From Paenibacillus sp. CF384 (GTDB lineage Bacteria > Bacillota > Bacilli > Paenibacillales > Paenibacillaceae), in the NCBI RefSeq assembly GCF_900106745.1, contig NZ_FNNV01000002.1, positions 124,001 to 188,000 of the forward strand: 64,000 nucleotides of DNA. The letters are read 5' to 3'. Position 1 is the first letter of the stretch. Each line of letters begins with the position of its first letter. The notes beneath the pieces are model-generated. The model saw nothing but the letters and a program-made list of their open reading frames with translations. It did not search any database and was not told the DNA's origin. The position numbers and the translations under genes were made by a program. This document shows positions 9,025 through 18,023 of this stretch, in pieces.

Positions 9025-10023
9025 TTACAACAAATCCCAGTCAAACATAACGCCAATCGCCGAGGTACGATCCTTCATCAGGAAGTCATACGCAGCAGGC
9101 GCCTCAAGCGGCGAATACGTATGGGTCATCAAATGTTCGAGGTTCATACGACCTTGGAGCAGGTAATCGTAGAATACGGCTGTCATTTGATCGCCGGTCA
9201 CGCCGTTGTAGTTCCGCGTCATGCTGGCATGAACACCAAGAATGGCGACGGAGTTCGAAACGACGCGCGGTCCGATTACTTGCTGGGATGGCTGCGTTGT
9301 ATCGCCGAGCAATACGACACGGCCCATTTCCTTCGCAAGCAGCGTTGCAGGTGCCAATACGGCCGGATGGCCCGTAATATCATACACCACGTCGCACATG
9401 CTTCCGCCCGTAATTCGGCGTACTTCTTCTGCCGCAACATCGGCACCGGCGCAGATCGTGTGGGTCGCTCCGCTCTTGCGGGAGAACTCCAGGCGCGATT
9501 CCGCCTGATCAATGACTATGATATGTCTGGCTCCGGCGGCTCTCATATACTGCACGACCAGCTGGCCTAGCAAGCCTTGTCCGATGATAGCAACGGATTC
9601 GCCGAGCTTCAGCTCCGCGCGGCGCGTGCCTACCTGCGTAATTTGACCAAGCGTCAGCCAGGAAGCTTGCTCATCTGAGATGCCGTCCGGAATCAGTTTA
9701 GCGTTACTTGCATGCGTGTTGAAATATTGTCGGTGCGACATATTGGACGTAATCCGGTCGCCAACCTTTAAGCCTTCCACGCCTTCGCCCACTTCAATAA
9801 TCTCTGCTGCCATGGAATAACCCGGGTTAAACGGGTACTGGACCCATGACTCCCAGTTCGTATTCGTATCGAAAATACCGCGCAGGCATAGCGTTTCCGT
9901 GCCCGTGCTGATTAGCGATTTTCTGGCTTTGCAGCGCACCTCGCCGGGCTGCAGCGGAGCTAGTTCTTCTTCACGTACTTCAACGACCTGCGCCGCCGGA
10001 AAAATAATATTCTTGGTATTCAT
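9025..10023 (-). CDS. Medium-chain dehydrogenase/reductase (MDR), apparently lacking catalytic zinc ligands
   Basis: A 332-residue MDR protein with an N-terminal GroES-like domain and a Rossmann domain with a dinucleotide motif (AIIGQGLLGQLVVQYM, about 145-160) and the acidic second-strand end IVIDQ. GGGAGGGA lies about 9 nt before the ATG. Typical zinc enzymes carry CGTD and GHE ligands. Here the equivalent places read STGTE and GYSMAAE, so a zinc-independent or altered active site is likely. Several MDR subfamilies acting on sugars, inositols or chlorophyllides share the STGTE form. The AraC regulator gene directly upstream in the same direction suggests inducible sugar or polyol metabolism. 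Substrate unknown. Confidence 0.8.
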   Translation of the reverse strand: MNTKNIIFPAAQVVEVREEELAPLQPGEVRCKARKSLISTGTETLCLRGIFDTNTNWESWVQYPFNPGYSMAAEIIEVGEGVEGLKVGDRITSNMSHRQYFNTHASNAKLIPDGISDEQASWLTLGQITQVGTRRAELKLGESVAIIGQGLLGQLVVQYMRAAGARHIIVIDQAESRLEFSRKSGATHTICAGADVAAEEVRRITGGSMCDVVYDITGHPAVLAPATLLAKEMGRVVLLGDTTQPSQQVIGPRVVSNSVAILGVHASMTRNYNGVTGDQMTAVFYDYLLQGRMNLEHLMTHTYSPLEAPAAYDFLMKDRTSAIGVMFDWDLL

Positions 10024-10118
10024 TGGATCAGTTCCCTCCCGATTCGTCTATACGGACATTGTAGGAGAAAAGAGTGCGCTTACAATAGAGCAGTTTTATC
10101 GCTATATTGATCATTTCT

Positions 10119-10958
10119 TTAGGTTATCGTTACCTGCATGAGGCGGCGGTACTGAATGGGTGCCATGCCTGTATGCTTCTTGAACAGCCGAGTAAAGTTG
10201 GTAACCTCGGAGAAGTGAAGAGCCTCCGCCACCTGAGTCACGCTCATATCCAGATCGGTAAGCAGCAGCGCTTTGGCTTTCTCGATTCGCAGCCTGCGCT
10301 GCAGTCCGATCGGCGACATGCCGTACAGCTCCTTGAATCTGCTGCTTACATAGGCTGTGTTCAAGTGCAGCTGCTGTGCCATCTCCGCTAACGAGATCGG
10401 CTTCTCCGGCTGCTGCACGATTTGGCATAACATGCCGAGGAAGCTCTGCTGCCCTCCTGCTGCCGAATCCGCAACCGCTCGCTGTCCGATTGCCTCATCA
10501 AACAAGAGATACAACAGCTCCAAAGACTTCGCTTTCTGCAGAATCGCCGCCGGCAACGACGAGGCATTGCGCCTCGATTCCATGAGCTGCTCGAAGACGG
10601 CCTCGAAGCGTTCCTTCTGCTTCAGCTGATAGATATACGGAATTTGAAACAGCGGCAGCACATCCAACACCCGCTCCACTTTGTACGTAAAATGCCACCA
10701 TAGAATAACCGCTTCGTCATCCGTATCTTTATATTGATCATGGACCAAATGCGGAGGGATAAAGATGACGCTGCCCGGCACGATATCATAGATCGCATCG
10801 CCAATACGCAGCTTCGCGGTGCCTGTTTTGTGATAGGACATCATATATTCGCTTGAGAACGCTCGGTCACGGAAATTCATTTCCCTGCGCGTATGAATGG
10901 CAAACTCCGACACGTTCAGCTCCGCCTGTTGAAGGAGCTTAATCAAGTACTGATTCAC
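10119..10958 (-). CDS. AraC-family transcriptional regulator with cupin sensing domain
   Basis: 279 residues. The N-terminal half is a cupin-type ligand-binding domain (GDAIYDIVPGSVIFIPPHLVH near 55-75). The C-terminal 100 residues form the double HTH of AraC proteins (LAEMAQQLHLNTAYVSSRFK and VTQVAEALHFSEVTNFTRLFKK). GTG at 10958 is the start, with GATGGGGA about 7 nt upstream. The dehydrogenase gene starts 95 bp after its stop on the same strand, so the regulator probably controls it or is co-transcribed with it. Confidence 0.88.
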   Translation of the reverse strand: MNQYLIKLLQQAELNVSEFAIHTRREMNFRDRAFSSEYMMSYHKTGTAKLRIGDAIYDIVPGSVIFIPPHLVHDQYKDTDDEAVILWWHFTYKVERVLDVLPLFQIPYIYQLKQKERFEAVFEQLMESRRNASSLPAAILQKAKSLELLYLLFDEAIGQRAVADSAAGGQQSFLGMLCQIVQQPEKPISLAEMAQQLHLNTAYVSSRFKELYGMSPIGLQRRLRIEKAKALLLTDLDMSVTQVAEALHFSEVTNFTRLFKKHTGMAPIQYRRLMQVTIT

Positions 10959-11032
10959 TTGTAATCCCCATCCAATCTATCTGTCTGCCTGTTAGCTGCA
11001 TAGTCGCCGATACCTCTCATTCTAGCATAGGG

Positions 11033-11737
11033 TTAAGGGATCGAGGGATTGCCATTCTTCAAACGGTCAAATTCATAGATCGCTTGCAGCTTAAACTCGC
11101 TGTTCTCATCATCCCGATGAAAAAGGCCCATGTAACCGACATCGGCGAAAATCATCGTTTCCACGGACGTCTTCTCGTCGCTGCGGCTGGACTGCCAATA
11201 GTAATGAAGCTCGCGCGGTGCATCATACCATAGCCAATCCAAGTCTTGGATGCTCTGATTGTGATGTGTCAGCACCCAAATTTGAAACAGCACATGCGGA
11301 TCCTTGATATCGATTTGCGACGCAAGCTTGACGTTCTTTAAACGTTCCGCTTCCTTCCGAAGCAGCTCATGAATCTCCGAATCCGCTGTAATGGTCGTTA
11401 TGGAACGCACTTTATTGAACTGTGCGGCATATTGATCCGCCTTGGCATGCACGCTCAGCTCGTGGAACGAGAGGGTAGGTAAATAGAAATTCGCCGCAAC
11501 CGTAACCAAGCCGAAGATCAGCGCTCTCAGCAAGAAGCCATGCTTCTTCTTGTTCATGTAGGACAGTCCGATGAGGAACCCGACCGGGATCAACACCTTA
11601 CTAATATTGACGTAGAAATTGCATAAGCAATAGATCGCGACGATCATCAGCCACATCCGCACAGTCATGGCTTTACGCTGATCGAGATACGATACCAGAA
11701 GGAGTGCCAGCAATCCGACCCAAATCATGATGTTCAT
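11033..11737 (-). CDS. Membrane-anchored protein of unknown function
   Basis: 234 residues, not recognised. The N-terminal 90 residues contain three to four hydrophobic helices (IMIWVGLLALLLVSYL, WLMIVAIYCLCNFYV, VLIPVGFLIGLSYM, ALIFGLVTVAANFYL). A soluble domain of about 140 residues follows, rich in Trp, Tyr, Glu and Arg (QDLDWLWYDAP, ELHYYWQSS). The gene begins 3 bp after the stop of the serine hydrolase, so it is translationally coupled to it, and both may act at the cell surface. Confidence 0.6.
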   Translation of the reverse strand: MNIMIWVGLLALLLVSYLDQRKAMTVRMWLMIVAIYCLCNFYVNISKVLIPVGFLIGLSYMNKKKHGFLLRALIFGLVTVAANFYLPTLSFHELSVHAKADQYAAQFNKVRSITTITADSEIHELLRKEAERLKNVKLASQIDIKDPHVLFQIWVLTHHNQSIQDLDWLWYDAPRELHYYWQSSRSDEKTSVETMIFADVGYMGLFHRDDENSEFKLQAIYEFDRLKNGNPSIP

Positions 11738-11740
11738 GAT

Positions 11741-13198
11741 TTAGCGGATTCCGCGAACGATGGTCGTGTCGGCCGATACGAAAGAAACATTTTGCCGGTA
11801 ACGCAGCTCCAGCTCTTGATCCCCCAATTGAATCTCGAAAGTCACCGTAAAAGGGGCTTCGACGAAACGCAGCGTTACGAGCAGCGTGTCTTGCTCCTGC
11901 CAGGTAAAGCTGGCCATCGTCCGCTGCCTGTCACGCGCGTTCGGTTCCGGATGGAGGAGTCTGCTGCTGCCTTCCTTCCACGTACCGCGTCCGCCATTCA
12001 CGATATACGGTCCTTCTGCTCCATCGAACGCCATTACAACTTCTCCCCGGTCGAAGCGGAGGGTAAGGGACTCCCATTGCTGCGGGTTCTCCTCCAGCTG
12101 ATAGCTTACGCCGGAAACCAATTCCTCCTGCGCAGAGCTAGCGCCGAATGCCGGAGGGTGAAGAGCTAAGGATGCGAGCTGCGTGGAAAGCAGTGCGGCT
12201 TGTTCGGCATTTGCTCCCAGCGGGATAGGCAGGTCCTGAGCAGCCGGGAGAATATGCGTCCAGATGGCATCCAACACACCTTGCATGTCATTCGTGCTGC
12301 TTGTAATGGCAATGACCATATCTTGCTCTGGCATAACGATACAGAACTGGCCGAATGCGCCGTCTCCTCGGTACGCACCGTACCGGCATTGCCAGAACTG
12401 ATAGCCATACCCCTGTGCCCACTCGTTGTCCCCGCCATCGCCATTTTCGATTTGCTTCGAAGTCGCTTCCTCGACCCAAGCTTCGGAGATGAGACGTTTT
12501 CCCTCCCACAGTCCCTTCTGCAAGTAGAGCTGCCCGAACTTCGCAATACCTTCTGTAGTCAGCGCCAATCCCCAACCGCCGACATTGATTCCACGTGGGC
12601 ACTCTCCCCATGTCGCGCCTATAATGCCAAGCGGTTCGAACAATCGCGGCTGCAAATAATCGAGCAGCTTCTGTCCGGTTACCTTCTGCAGAATGGCCGA
12701 CAGCATATAGGTCGCTCCGCTGTTATAGACGAAATGAGTGCCAGGCTCCCGCTCCACTGGGAGCTGAAGGAAGGCCCTCGCCCAGTTGCCGTCTTCACTG
12801 GTAATGAGGTTCACGATCGTGTCCGTTTCATGACCGGTTCCCATCATGAGCAAATGGCGAATACGCATCGCTTGCAAATTCGGTGACGGATTCAGCGGCG
12901 TCTCATCCGGAAAGTAGGAACTAACGCTGTCATCGATCGATAGCAGCCCCTCCGCCACGGCCATTCCGATTGCTGTAGAGGTGAAGCTCTTGCTTAGCGA
13001 GAACAGCATATGCGGCAGCTGGCGCGCGTAAGGCGCCCACCAGCCCTCGGCTGCTACTTGGCCATTTCGCATGATCATCATGTTATGGATTTCGATTTGA
13101 CGCTCCTGCCACTCATTCAGCAGGGCCGTAATCGCCTGCGGATGAATGCCCAGCTCTTCCGGCCGGCTTCTGGGCAGGCGCAGCTCTGTTCTTGTCAT
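11741..13198 (-). CDS. Class C beta-lactamase-like serine hydrolase
   Basis: 485 residues. The ATG at 13198 is preceded by GAGAGGCGG at proper spacing; the TTG at 13216 overlaps that site and is rejected. The penicillin-binding/class C fold is shown by SLSK (catalytic Ser and Lys, about residues 67-70) and YNS (about 158-160). A C-terminal lipocalin-like extension of about 120 residues follows the catalytic domain. No signal peptide is visible, so it may be cytoplasmic. Family members are esterases, D-amino peptidases or amide hydrolases; real beta-lactamase activity is unlikely. It lies in a row with two small membrane proteins and a creatininase-like amidohydrolase. Confidence 0.85.
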   Translation of the reverse strand: MTRTELRLPRSRPEELGIHPQAITALLNEWQERQIEIHNMMIMRNGQVAAEGWWAPYARQLPHMLFSLSKSFTSTAIGMAVAEGLLSIDDSVSSYFPDETPLNPSPNLQAMRIRHLLMMGTGHETDTIVNLITSEDGNWARAFLQLPVEREPGTHFVYNSGATYMLSAILQKVTGQKLLDYLQPRLFEPLGIIGATWGECPRGINVGGWGLALTTEGIAKFGQLYLQKGLWEGKRLISEAWVEEATSKQIENGDGGDNEWAQGYGYQFWQCRYGAYRGDGAFGQFCIVMPEQDMVIAITSSTNDMQGVLDAIWTHILPAAQDLPIPLGANAEQAALLSTQLASLALHPPAFGASSAQEELVSGVSYQLEENPQQWESLTLRFDRGEVVMAFDGAEGPYIVNGGRGTWKEGSSRLLHPEPNARDRQRTMASFTWQEQDTLLVTLRFVEAPFTVTFEIQLGDQELELRYRQNVSFVSADTTIVRGIR

Positions 13199-13212
13199 AA
13201 GGGAACCGCCTC

Positions 13213-13518
13213 TCAAAGTTGTGGCTTATTATCCTGATTTTCATTGCTGCCGAACTCTCTCCAGTTAGTCTTAATTTGGTTCATCAGCTTGGAGAGCGGC
13301 CGCTCAAACTCTGCAGCAACCAGATAGCAGATGCCCGCAATGAAGGCGAACCTGCTCATGACTAAGGGGCCGTTGCCTACATAATCCAGCATGGCATCGA
13401 ATAAATCACTGTTCCAGGAAGTGACGTTCGAGCCGAATATGGCGGCTGTGACGTACCAGATGCCATAGAGAAAAGCCGCAATACAGATGAGAATAATTCC
13501 AACTGATCTCCTGTTCAT
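13213..13518 (-). CDS. Small membrane protein of unknown function
   Basis: 101 residues. The start at 13518 has a textbook GGAGG 5-6 nt upstream; the longer frame from 13566 would run into the palindrome array and is rejected. Two hydrophobic helices are visible (VGIILICIAAFLYGIWYV and FAFIAGICYLVAAEF) with a charged, Asn-rich C-terminus. The next gene starts 14 bp after its stop, so it is coupled to the serine hydrolase. Function unknown. Confidence 0.6.
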   Translation of the reverse strand: MNRRSVGIILICIAAFLYGIWYVTAAIFGSNVTSWNSDLFDAMLDYVGNGPLVMSRFAFIAGICYLVAAEFERPLSKLMNQIKTNWREFGSNENQDNKPQL

Positions 13519-13544
13519 ACCTACCTCCTGCGAGTTGATTTGCT

Positions 13545-13731
13545 GAAGTTGCAAATTATGCAACATTTTCCCATATAGATGAGCATCTGAGAGAAAATGT
13601 TGCAGATTCTACAACACTTTTTATCTAAACGGGCGGGAAAGTCCCTATTTGGGAATAAATGCTGCAATTAGTGCAACATTCACATGTTTGGCACGCAAAA
13701 TAGAGCGCAATGTTGCATATTGCGCAACAAT
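13545..13731. repeat. Palindrome array A: four GTTGCA-N5-TGCAAC elements, spacing 51/62/51
   Basis: Four imperfect 23-bp palindromes of the form AATGTTGCA-N5-TGCAACATT. Their 17-bp cores are at 13548-13564, 13599-13615, 13661-13677 and 13712-13728. Start-to-start distances are 51, 62 and 51 bp, and the gaps between cores are 34, 45 and 34 bp. The gaps share no obvious sequence with each other or with the sister arrays at 26794 and 37497. The array lies between the creatininase stop (13804) and the start of the small membrane protein (13518), 30 bp upstream of that start. Confidence 0.9.
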
Positions 13732-13803
13732 TGTGAATGGAACCAGAATAGCTAATCCAGCAAGAAGTCGGCCAACCACCGTTTCCTCCCATGCGGTCGC
13801 GGC

Positions 13804-14538
13804 TTATTGTTTAATCGTGCGCACCCAGCCATCCACGCACAAGTCCAGCCAGTACTTCCCTACTGCCGGATCCGCCTCTGCCGCATCAAGCAGCCATTCC
13901 GGCAATTGCTCCCGAGCAATGCTGCCAAGCGCCTCCATGTGAACCGTTAGCGGGTCGATGTGCTGAATCATCTGCGTCTCGCCTTTACCTGCATGACCGA
14001 TCGGCATCGGCCCGGCGTTGTCAGGCGGATACGCCACATATTTATCGATGCCGCCAACCTGGATCGTTTCGAATACAAGTGGATTCGGCAGCTCCTCCAT
14101 CGCCTTCCATCCCCAGGAATGCCCCCACTCCAGCGTTTCCTCACGCGTCAGCTCTGCCGCCGCACGTCTAAGGCTAAGCGCCTGCAGTCCTTCCATGCCT
14201 TGATGATGCTGCACTATGTAGATCCGCTTGAAGCCGATCATCCGAAACCGTTTCAGCAGCTCCTTGACATACGCATAGAAAGGCGCCGGGTCAAAATCTA
14301 TCTCGCCATCCTGAGGCCCGCCGGCCCAAGACAACGTCGGACCGAACGAAATCGGCGGCGCGACGACACATGGACACTGCTTCTCCACCTCGGTGCAAAT
14401 ATAGTCCGCAAGCATAACATCCGTTCCAATTGGCAGATGCGGCCCATGATATTCCACCACACCAGCTGCCATAATAAGCGGCAAGCCGTCTTTCACCGCT
14501 GCTCGAATTTGCTCAGGACGCATTCTCGTCAAATACAT
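13804..14538 (-). CDS. Creatininase-family amidohydrolase
   Basis: 244 residues, the usual size for the family. Metal-binding motifs typical of creatininase and MftE-like proteins are present: GVVEYHGPHLPIGTD near residue 26 (Glu, His and Asp ligands), VQHHQGME near 108 and the HAGKGET glutamate near 175. The family hydrolyses cyclic or linear amides using two metal ions; known members include creatininase and enzymes of riboflavin and mycofactocin-type pathways. Context gives no substrate. It is followed by palindrome array A and then the small-membrane-protein/serine-hydrolase genes on the same strand. Confidence 0.82.
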   Translation of the reverse strand: MYLTRMRPEQIRAAVKDGLPLIMAAGVVEYHGPHLPIGTDVMLADYICTEVEKQCPCVVAPPISFGPTLSWAGGPQDGEIDFDPAPFYAYVKELLKRFRMIGFKRIYIVQHHQGMEGLQALSLRRAAAELTREETLEWGHSWGWKAMEELPNPLVFETIQVGGIDKYVAYPPDNAGPMPIGHAGKGETQMIQHIDPLTVHMEALGSIAREQLPEWLLDAAEADPAVGKYWLDLCVDGWVRTIKQ

Positions 14539-14644
14539 CTTCCTATCCTCCCTAACCGACTGGTCACGTTATCACTATTGATTCTTATTCTGCTTCGCCT
14601 CTATCGAAACCTGTTAGATTGCGATATCCCTGCGAATAAAATAA

Positions 14645-14683
14645 AAGCGAATGCACTTCCCGCAAAGGAGATGCATTCGCTTA
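14645..14683 (-). terminator. Terminator of the ten-gene phosphoamine cluster
   Basis: AAGCGAATGCA and TGCATTCGCTT arms flank a 16-nt loop. On the minus strand the hairpin is followed by TTTATTTTATT. It lies 7 bp after the DeoR stop and ends the long minus-strand cluster. Confidence 0.88.
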
Positions 14684-14689
14684 TTAGGA

Positions 14690-15466
14690 TCAAGTCAACC
14701 AACTAACCCCCATCTCCTCTAACGATCCCTTCCAGCCGGCAGGGGGCTCATTATCAGAGACGATGCAATGAATATCCGTCAGGTCGGCGATCTTCGCGAC
14801 CGTTCGTTTGCCGATCTTCGAGGAATCGGCGACGACGATCGACGTTTCCGAGCAGCGGATCAGCTTGCGCGTGAATAAGGCCCGCTCGAAGTCGTAGCTC
14901 GTAATTCCGTTCTCGAGCGAGACGCCATCCACGGAGAGGAAGGATTTGTGCACATAGAAGTCCTCCATCACTTTCTCTGCGATCGGGCCCGATACCCGCA
15001 TATGCTTGCTATTGACTTCTCCCCCGATGAAGATCATTCTACCGTCGAATAACCCTCGCTTCTGATAGTCGACAAGAAGAATAAGCGTCGGAATGGAGCA
15101 TACGAGAATGGTAAGATTGCGTTTGTCTGCCAGGTGGTGAAGAATCTGCATAGCGGTACTGCCTTCATCGATCACGATAACGTCATCATTTTGGATTAAA
15201 TTCGCCGCCAGCATCCCGATCTTCCGCTTCTCTTCGGCATGAATGACCTCACGTTCGTGATAGGCAGGCTCGAAATCGGCCTGTACTTTAACCGCCCCGC
15301 CGTAAACCTTCTTGAGCTTGCCGTCCTTCTCAAGATCATCAAGGTCGCGCCGAATCGTCTCCGTCGTCACCTCGAACTTCTGCGCGAGCTCGTTCACCTG
15401 AACCTTCCCTTGGATGACCAACAGCTCAAGAACGCGTTTCTTTCTTTCCTCACTTGCCAGCGACAT
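14690..15466 (-). CDS. DeoR-family transcriptional regulator
   Basis: 258 residues. The ATG at 15466 has AAGGGG upstream at good spacing; the GTG at 15475 overlaps that site. The N-terminal winged HTH is clear (VNELAQKFEVTTETIRRDL, about 25-45), followed by the DeoR sensor domain with the sugar-phosphate isomerase-like motif (VIDEGSTAMQIL, about 95-107). DeoR proteins usually respond to phosphorylated intermediates. It is the last gene of the cluster and probably represses it; repeated ATAAACCA motifs at the cluster promoter (26163-26273) are candidate operators. Confidence 0.9.
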   Translation of the reverse strand: MSLASEERKKRVLELLVIQGKVQVNELAQKFEVTTETIRRDLDDLEKDGKLKKVYGGAVKVQADFEPAYHEREVIHAEEKRKIGMLAANLIQNDDVIVIDEGSTAMQILHHLADKRNLTILVCSIPTLILLVDYQKRGLFDGRMIFIGGEVNSKHMRVSGPIAEKVMEDFYVHKSFLSVDGVSLENGITSYDFERALFTRKLIRCSETSIVVADSSKIGKRTVAKIADLTDIHCIVSDNEPPAGWKGSLEEMGVSWLT

Positions 15467-15513
15467 GCTGTTCACCCCTTGAACTTATTAGTGCCATTAT
15501 ATCAAAAGGGGAT

Positions 15514-16878
15514 TCATTCGTAATAGCTTCCGCTTGCAACTTCATGAATCGACAGCTCGATTTGCTCAAGCGCCCATCGCATTTGCTCGATTGTAATTAA
15601 TAGAGAGGGCCGCAGCGTAATGACATTGCCTTCAATGATCTTGAATGCCACGCCTCTTTCCATCGCCTTGTACATGACAGCTTCGGCTTCCGTGACGGCT
15701 TTCTCTTTGGTCCGCTGATCTTTCACGAGCTCGACGCCTAGATGCAAGCCGACCCCGTTGACGTTGCCCACCATCGGACAGCGCTCGCGAAGCCCTTCAA
15801 GCCATTCCAGCGTGAATTGGCCAACTTTCTCTGCATGATCAACAAGCGAGTGTTTCTCCAGATAGGCAATCATGGCCAGCCCCGCCGCAGCAGACAGCCC
15901 ATTCTTCTCATGCGTAAAATGTCCGATGGACAAGTGGCCCAGCACGTTGAAGCTCTCTCTGGTTACGATGGCAGCCATAGGGAGAAGCCCGCCGCCAAGC
16001 GACTTGCCGAGTACAAGAATGTCCGGCGTCACACTGTGCTCACAAGCAAACATTTTACCCGTACGACCGAAACCTTCAATAATCTCGTCAAAAATAAGCA
16101 ATGCTCCGTGTTTCTCGCACAGCGCCTTCACCCGCTCCCAGAAACGAAGGCTTGGCACGATCGGAGTAGCCGAGATCGGCTCGCCGATGACGCAAGCGAT
16201 ATCGCCTTCGCGCTCGAACAGCAGCTCCATCTGACGCAGAATTTCATCGTCCACGGCCTCATCGCAATCGAAGCCCCACGGATTACGATAGTAATTCGGG
16301 AACTCCACATGGAGCGCCCCCGGCACCATTGGACCGTTGCCTGCCTTGAACAACCGTTCGCCGCCTACGCTTGAAGCCTGAAATCCGTTCCCATGGTAGG
16401 AATCCCAGAACGAGATCGTCTTCCACTTGCCCGTAATCTGCTTCGCCAGCATAACCGCCATCTCAATGGCTTCCGAACCGCCGGGAGCGAACAGCACGCG
16501 ATCAAGCCCAGCCGGCGTGATCTCGACGAGCTTCTTGGCCAGCGCGACCGCATACTCGTTCGTGTACCGCCTTGGCGTGAACGTCTGCTTGTTTCGCAAT
16601 GCCGCAATCACAGCTTCGATCACATCATCATTATTGAAACCGACGTTATGGACGCCGTTCCCGTGCATGTCGATGTACGCCTTGCCGTCCATGTCATAGA
16701 TATGGATGCCTTCCGTCTTCGACAAGACGTTCATGACCGGCGTAGACAAGCTTTGATGGAGAAAATAGCGGTTGTCATCCTCGAAAACAGTTTGTGCAGC
16801 TGCACTCAAATTACGGCTCCAATAACGGCTCCGCGCGTCGGTTTGGTTGATGTCTCCTTGCTCCCTGCTCATCTCCAT
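15514..16878 (-). CDS. Class III PLP enzyme, diverged PbfA-like paralog
   Basis: 454 residues with a GGAGG 9 nt before the ATG. It has the fold-type I class III aminotransferase signature with the PLP lysine in LVLGKSLGGG near residue 292, and LIFDEIIEGFGRTGKMF. The N-terminus (EQGDINQTDARSRYW, then YFLHQSLSTP and YIDMHGNGVHNVGF) matches the subgroup of the aminophosphonate ammonia-lyase PbfA, shared with the paralog at 21426. Compared with that paralog it has HGN for HGNS, lacks the Cys cluster near residue 200, and has a different entrance (IGEPISATPIVPS). It may act on a different amine or have another lyase or transaminase role in the same pathway. The exact reaction cannot be read. Confidence 0.8.
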   Translation of the reverse strand: MEMSREQGDINQTDARSRYWSRNLSAAAQTVFEDDNRYFLHQSLSTPVMNVLSKTEGIHIYDMDGKAYIDMHGNGVHNVGFNNDDVIEAVIAALRNKQTFTPRRYTNEYAVALAKKLVEITPAGLDRVLFAPGGSEAIEMAVMLAKQITGKWKTISFWDSYHGNGFQASSVGGERLFKAGNGPMVPGALHVEFPNYYRNPWGFDCDEAVDDEILRQMELLFEREGDIACVIGEPISATPIVPSLRFWERVKALCEKHGALLIFDEIIEGFGRTGKMFACEHSVTPDILVLGKSLGGGLLPMAAIVTRESFNVLGHLSIGHFTHEKNGLSAAAGLAMIAYLEKHSLVDHAEKVGQFTLEWLEGLRERCPMVGNVNGVGLHLGVELVKDQRTKEKAVTEAEAVMYKAMERGVAFKIIEGNVITLRPSLLITIEQMRWALEQIELSIHEVASGSYYE

Positions 16879-16907
16879 GACCTAATTCCTCCGCTGATCA
16901 TAATCAT

Positions 16908-18023
16908 CTATCGGTACTGCATCAGATTGAGCCCGTTATCCGTCGAATCGAATACGTGAAACTTATCATCGCGGAATCGAATGTGAATAATATCACCGGA
17001 ATGAACATCCGCCTCGTTATCGACTAGGAAACGAATCATCCCCTCGAGCTGGTTCCGCGTATCGATGACCTTCACCAGCTTGCCGCTGCCCAGATGCTCG
17101 ATAAGGTCAACCTTCATCGCAATCCCGAGCGCGTCCGCAGCATCGGTCAACGAGATATCATGCGGCCGTATGCCTAAATGCACTTGCTTGCCGATATGTT
17201 TCACATCCACTTTGCGCGCTTCCGGCAAGGTGTACTGAAACCCTTTCGTCACGATGATTTGCACGCCATCGCGCTGTTCGATTTTTCCCGCGATCAAGTT
17301 CATCGGCGGGTTACCAAGGAAGCTGGCGACGAACAGGTTCACCGGGTGGTTGAACAGTTCCTCCGGCGGCGCGTATTGTTGGATCTTGCCTCCGTTCAGA
17401 ATCGCGACACGGTCGGAGATCGCAAGAGCTTCCTCCTGATCATGCGTCACGATAATCGTCGTCACGCCGAGCTGACGCTGCAGCTTACGGATCTCATCGC
17501 GAACGTCCAGCTTCAGCCGCGCATCCAGATTGGACATCGGCTCGTCGAGCAGCAGAATCTCAGGGTCTTTGGCCAAGGCGCGCGCCATCGCTACCCGCTG
17601 CTGCTGACCACCGGACAGCTGCGATGGCTTGCGATCGAGAAGATGATCAATCTGCAGAATACGGCCCATTTCTTTAGCGCGTTCATATGCCTGCGCCTTC
17701 GGCACTTTACGCTCCCTCAGCGGGAAAGCGATGTTGTCGCGAACCGTAAGATGCGGGTACAACGCATAGGATTGGAACACCATCCCAATGTTGCGATCCT
17801 TGGGCTCCACGTGATTGACCATCCGGTCGCCGAAGAAAATTTCGCCCGAGGTAGGCTTGAGCAATCCCGCAAGCATCATCAGCGTTGTCGTTTTGCCGCA
17901 GCCGGAAGGGCCAAGCAACGCAACGAATTCCCCTTTTGGGATTTCCAGGTCGAGCCCGTCTACGGCTCTTCCGCTTTCTTTTTTGCCATCGTAGGATTTG
18001 ACGATATTCCTCATTGTAATCAC
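16908..18023 (-). CDS. ABC transporter ATP-binding protein, MalK/UgpC type
   Basis: 371 residues. Walker A GPSGCGKTTT is near residue 38, the Q-loop in MVFQSYALYPHLTV, signature LSGGQQQR near 137, Walker B ILLLDEP and the switch His in VTHDQEEAL. The C-terminal 130 residues form the OB-like TOBE regulatory domain (HLGIRPHDISL) found in CUT1-type importers of sugars and glycerol phosphate. It overlaps the upstream permease gene by 4 bp. It energises import by the two permeases and binding protein encoded just upstream. Confidence 0.95.
   Translation of the reverse strand: MITMRNIVKSYDGKKESGRAVDGLDLEIPKGEFVALLGPSGCGKTTTLMMLAGLLKPTSGEIFFGDRMVNHVEPKDRNIGMVFQSYALYPHLTVRDNIAFPLRERKVPKAQAYERAKEMGRILQIDHLLDRKPSQLSGGQQQRVAMARALAKDPEILLLDEPMSNLDARLKLDVRDEIRKLQRQLGVTTIIVTHDQEEALAISDRVAILNGGKIQQYAPPEELFNHPVNLFVASFLGNPPMNLIAGKIEQRDGVQIIVTKGFQYTLPEARKVDVKHIGKQVHLGIRPHDISLTDAADALGIAMKVDLIEHLGSGKLVKVIDTRNQLEGMIRFLVDNEADVHSGDIIHIRFRDDKFHVFDSTDNGLNLMQYR

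Noticed and set aside
11741..13198. True class C beta-lactamase
   Set aside because: SxxK and YxN motifs are shared by many esterases and peptidases; the C-terminal extension and missing signal peptide argue against a periplasmic-type lactamase.
13545..13731. Insertion sequence or MITE as explanation for arrays A, B and C
   Set aside because: No terminal inverted repeats, target duplications or transposase; the DNA between the palindromes is unrelated at the three loci.
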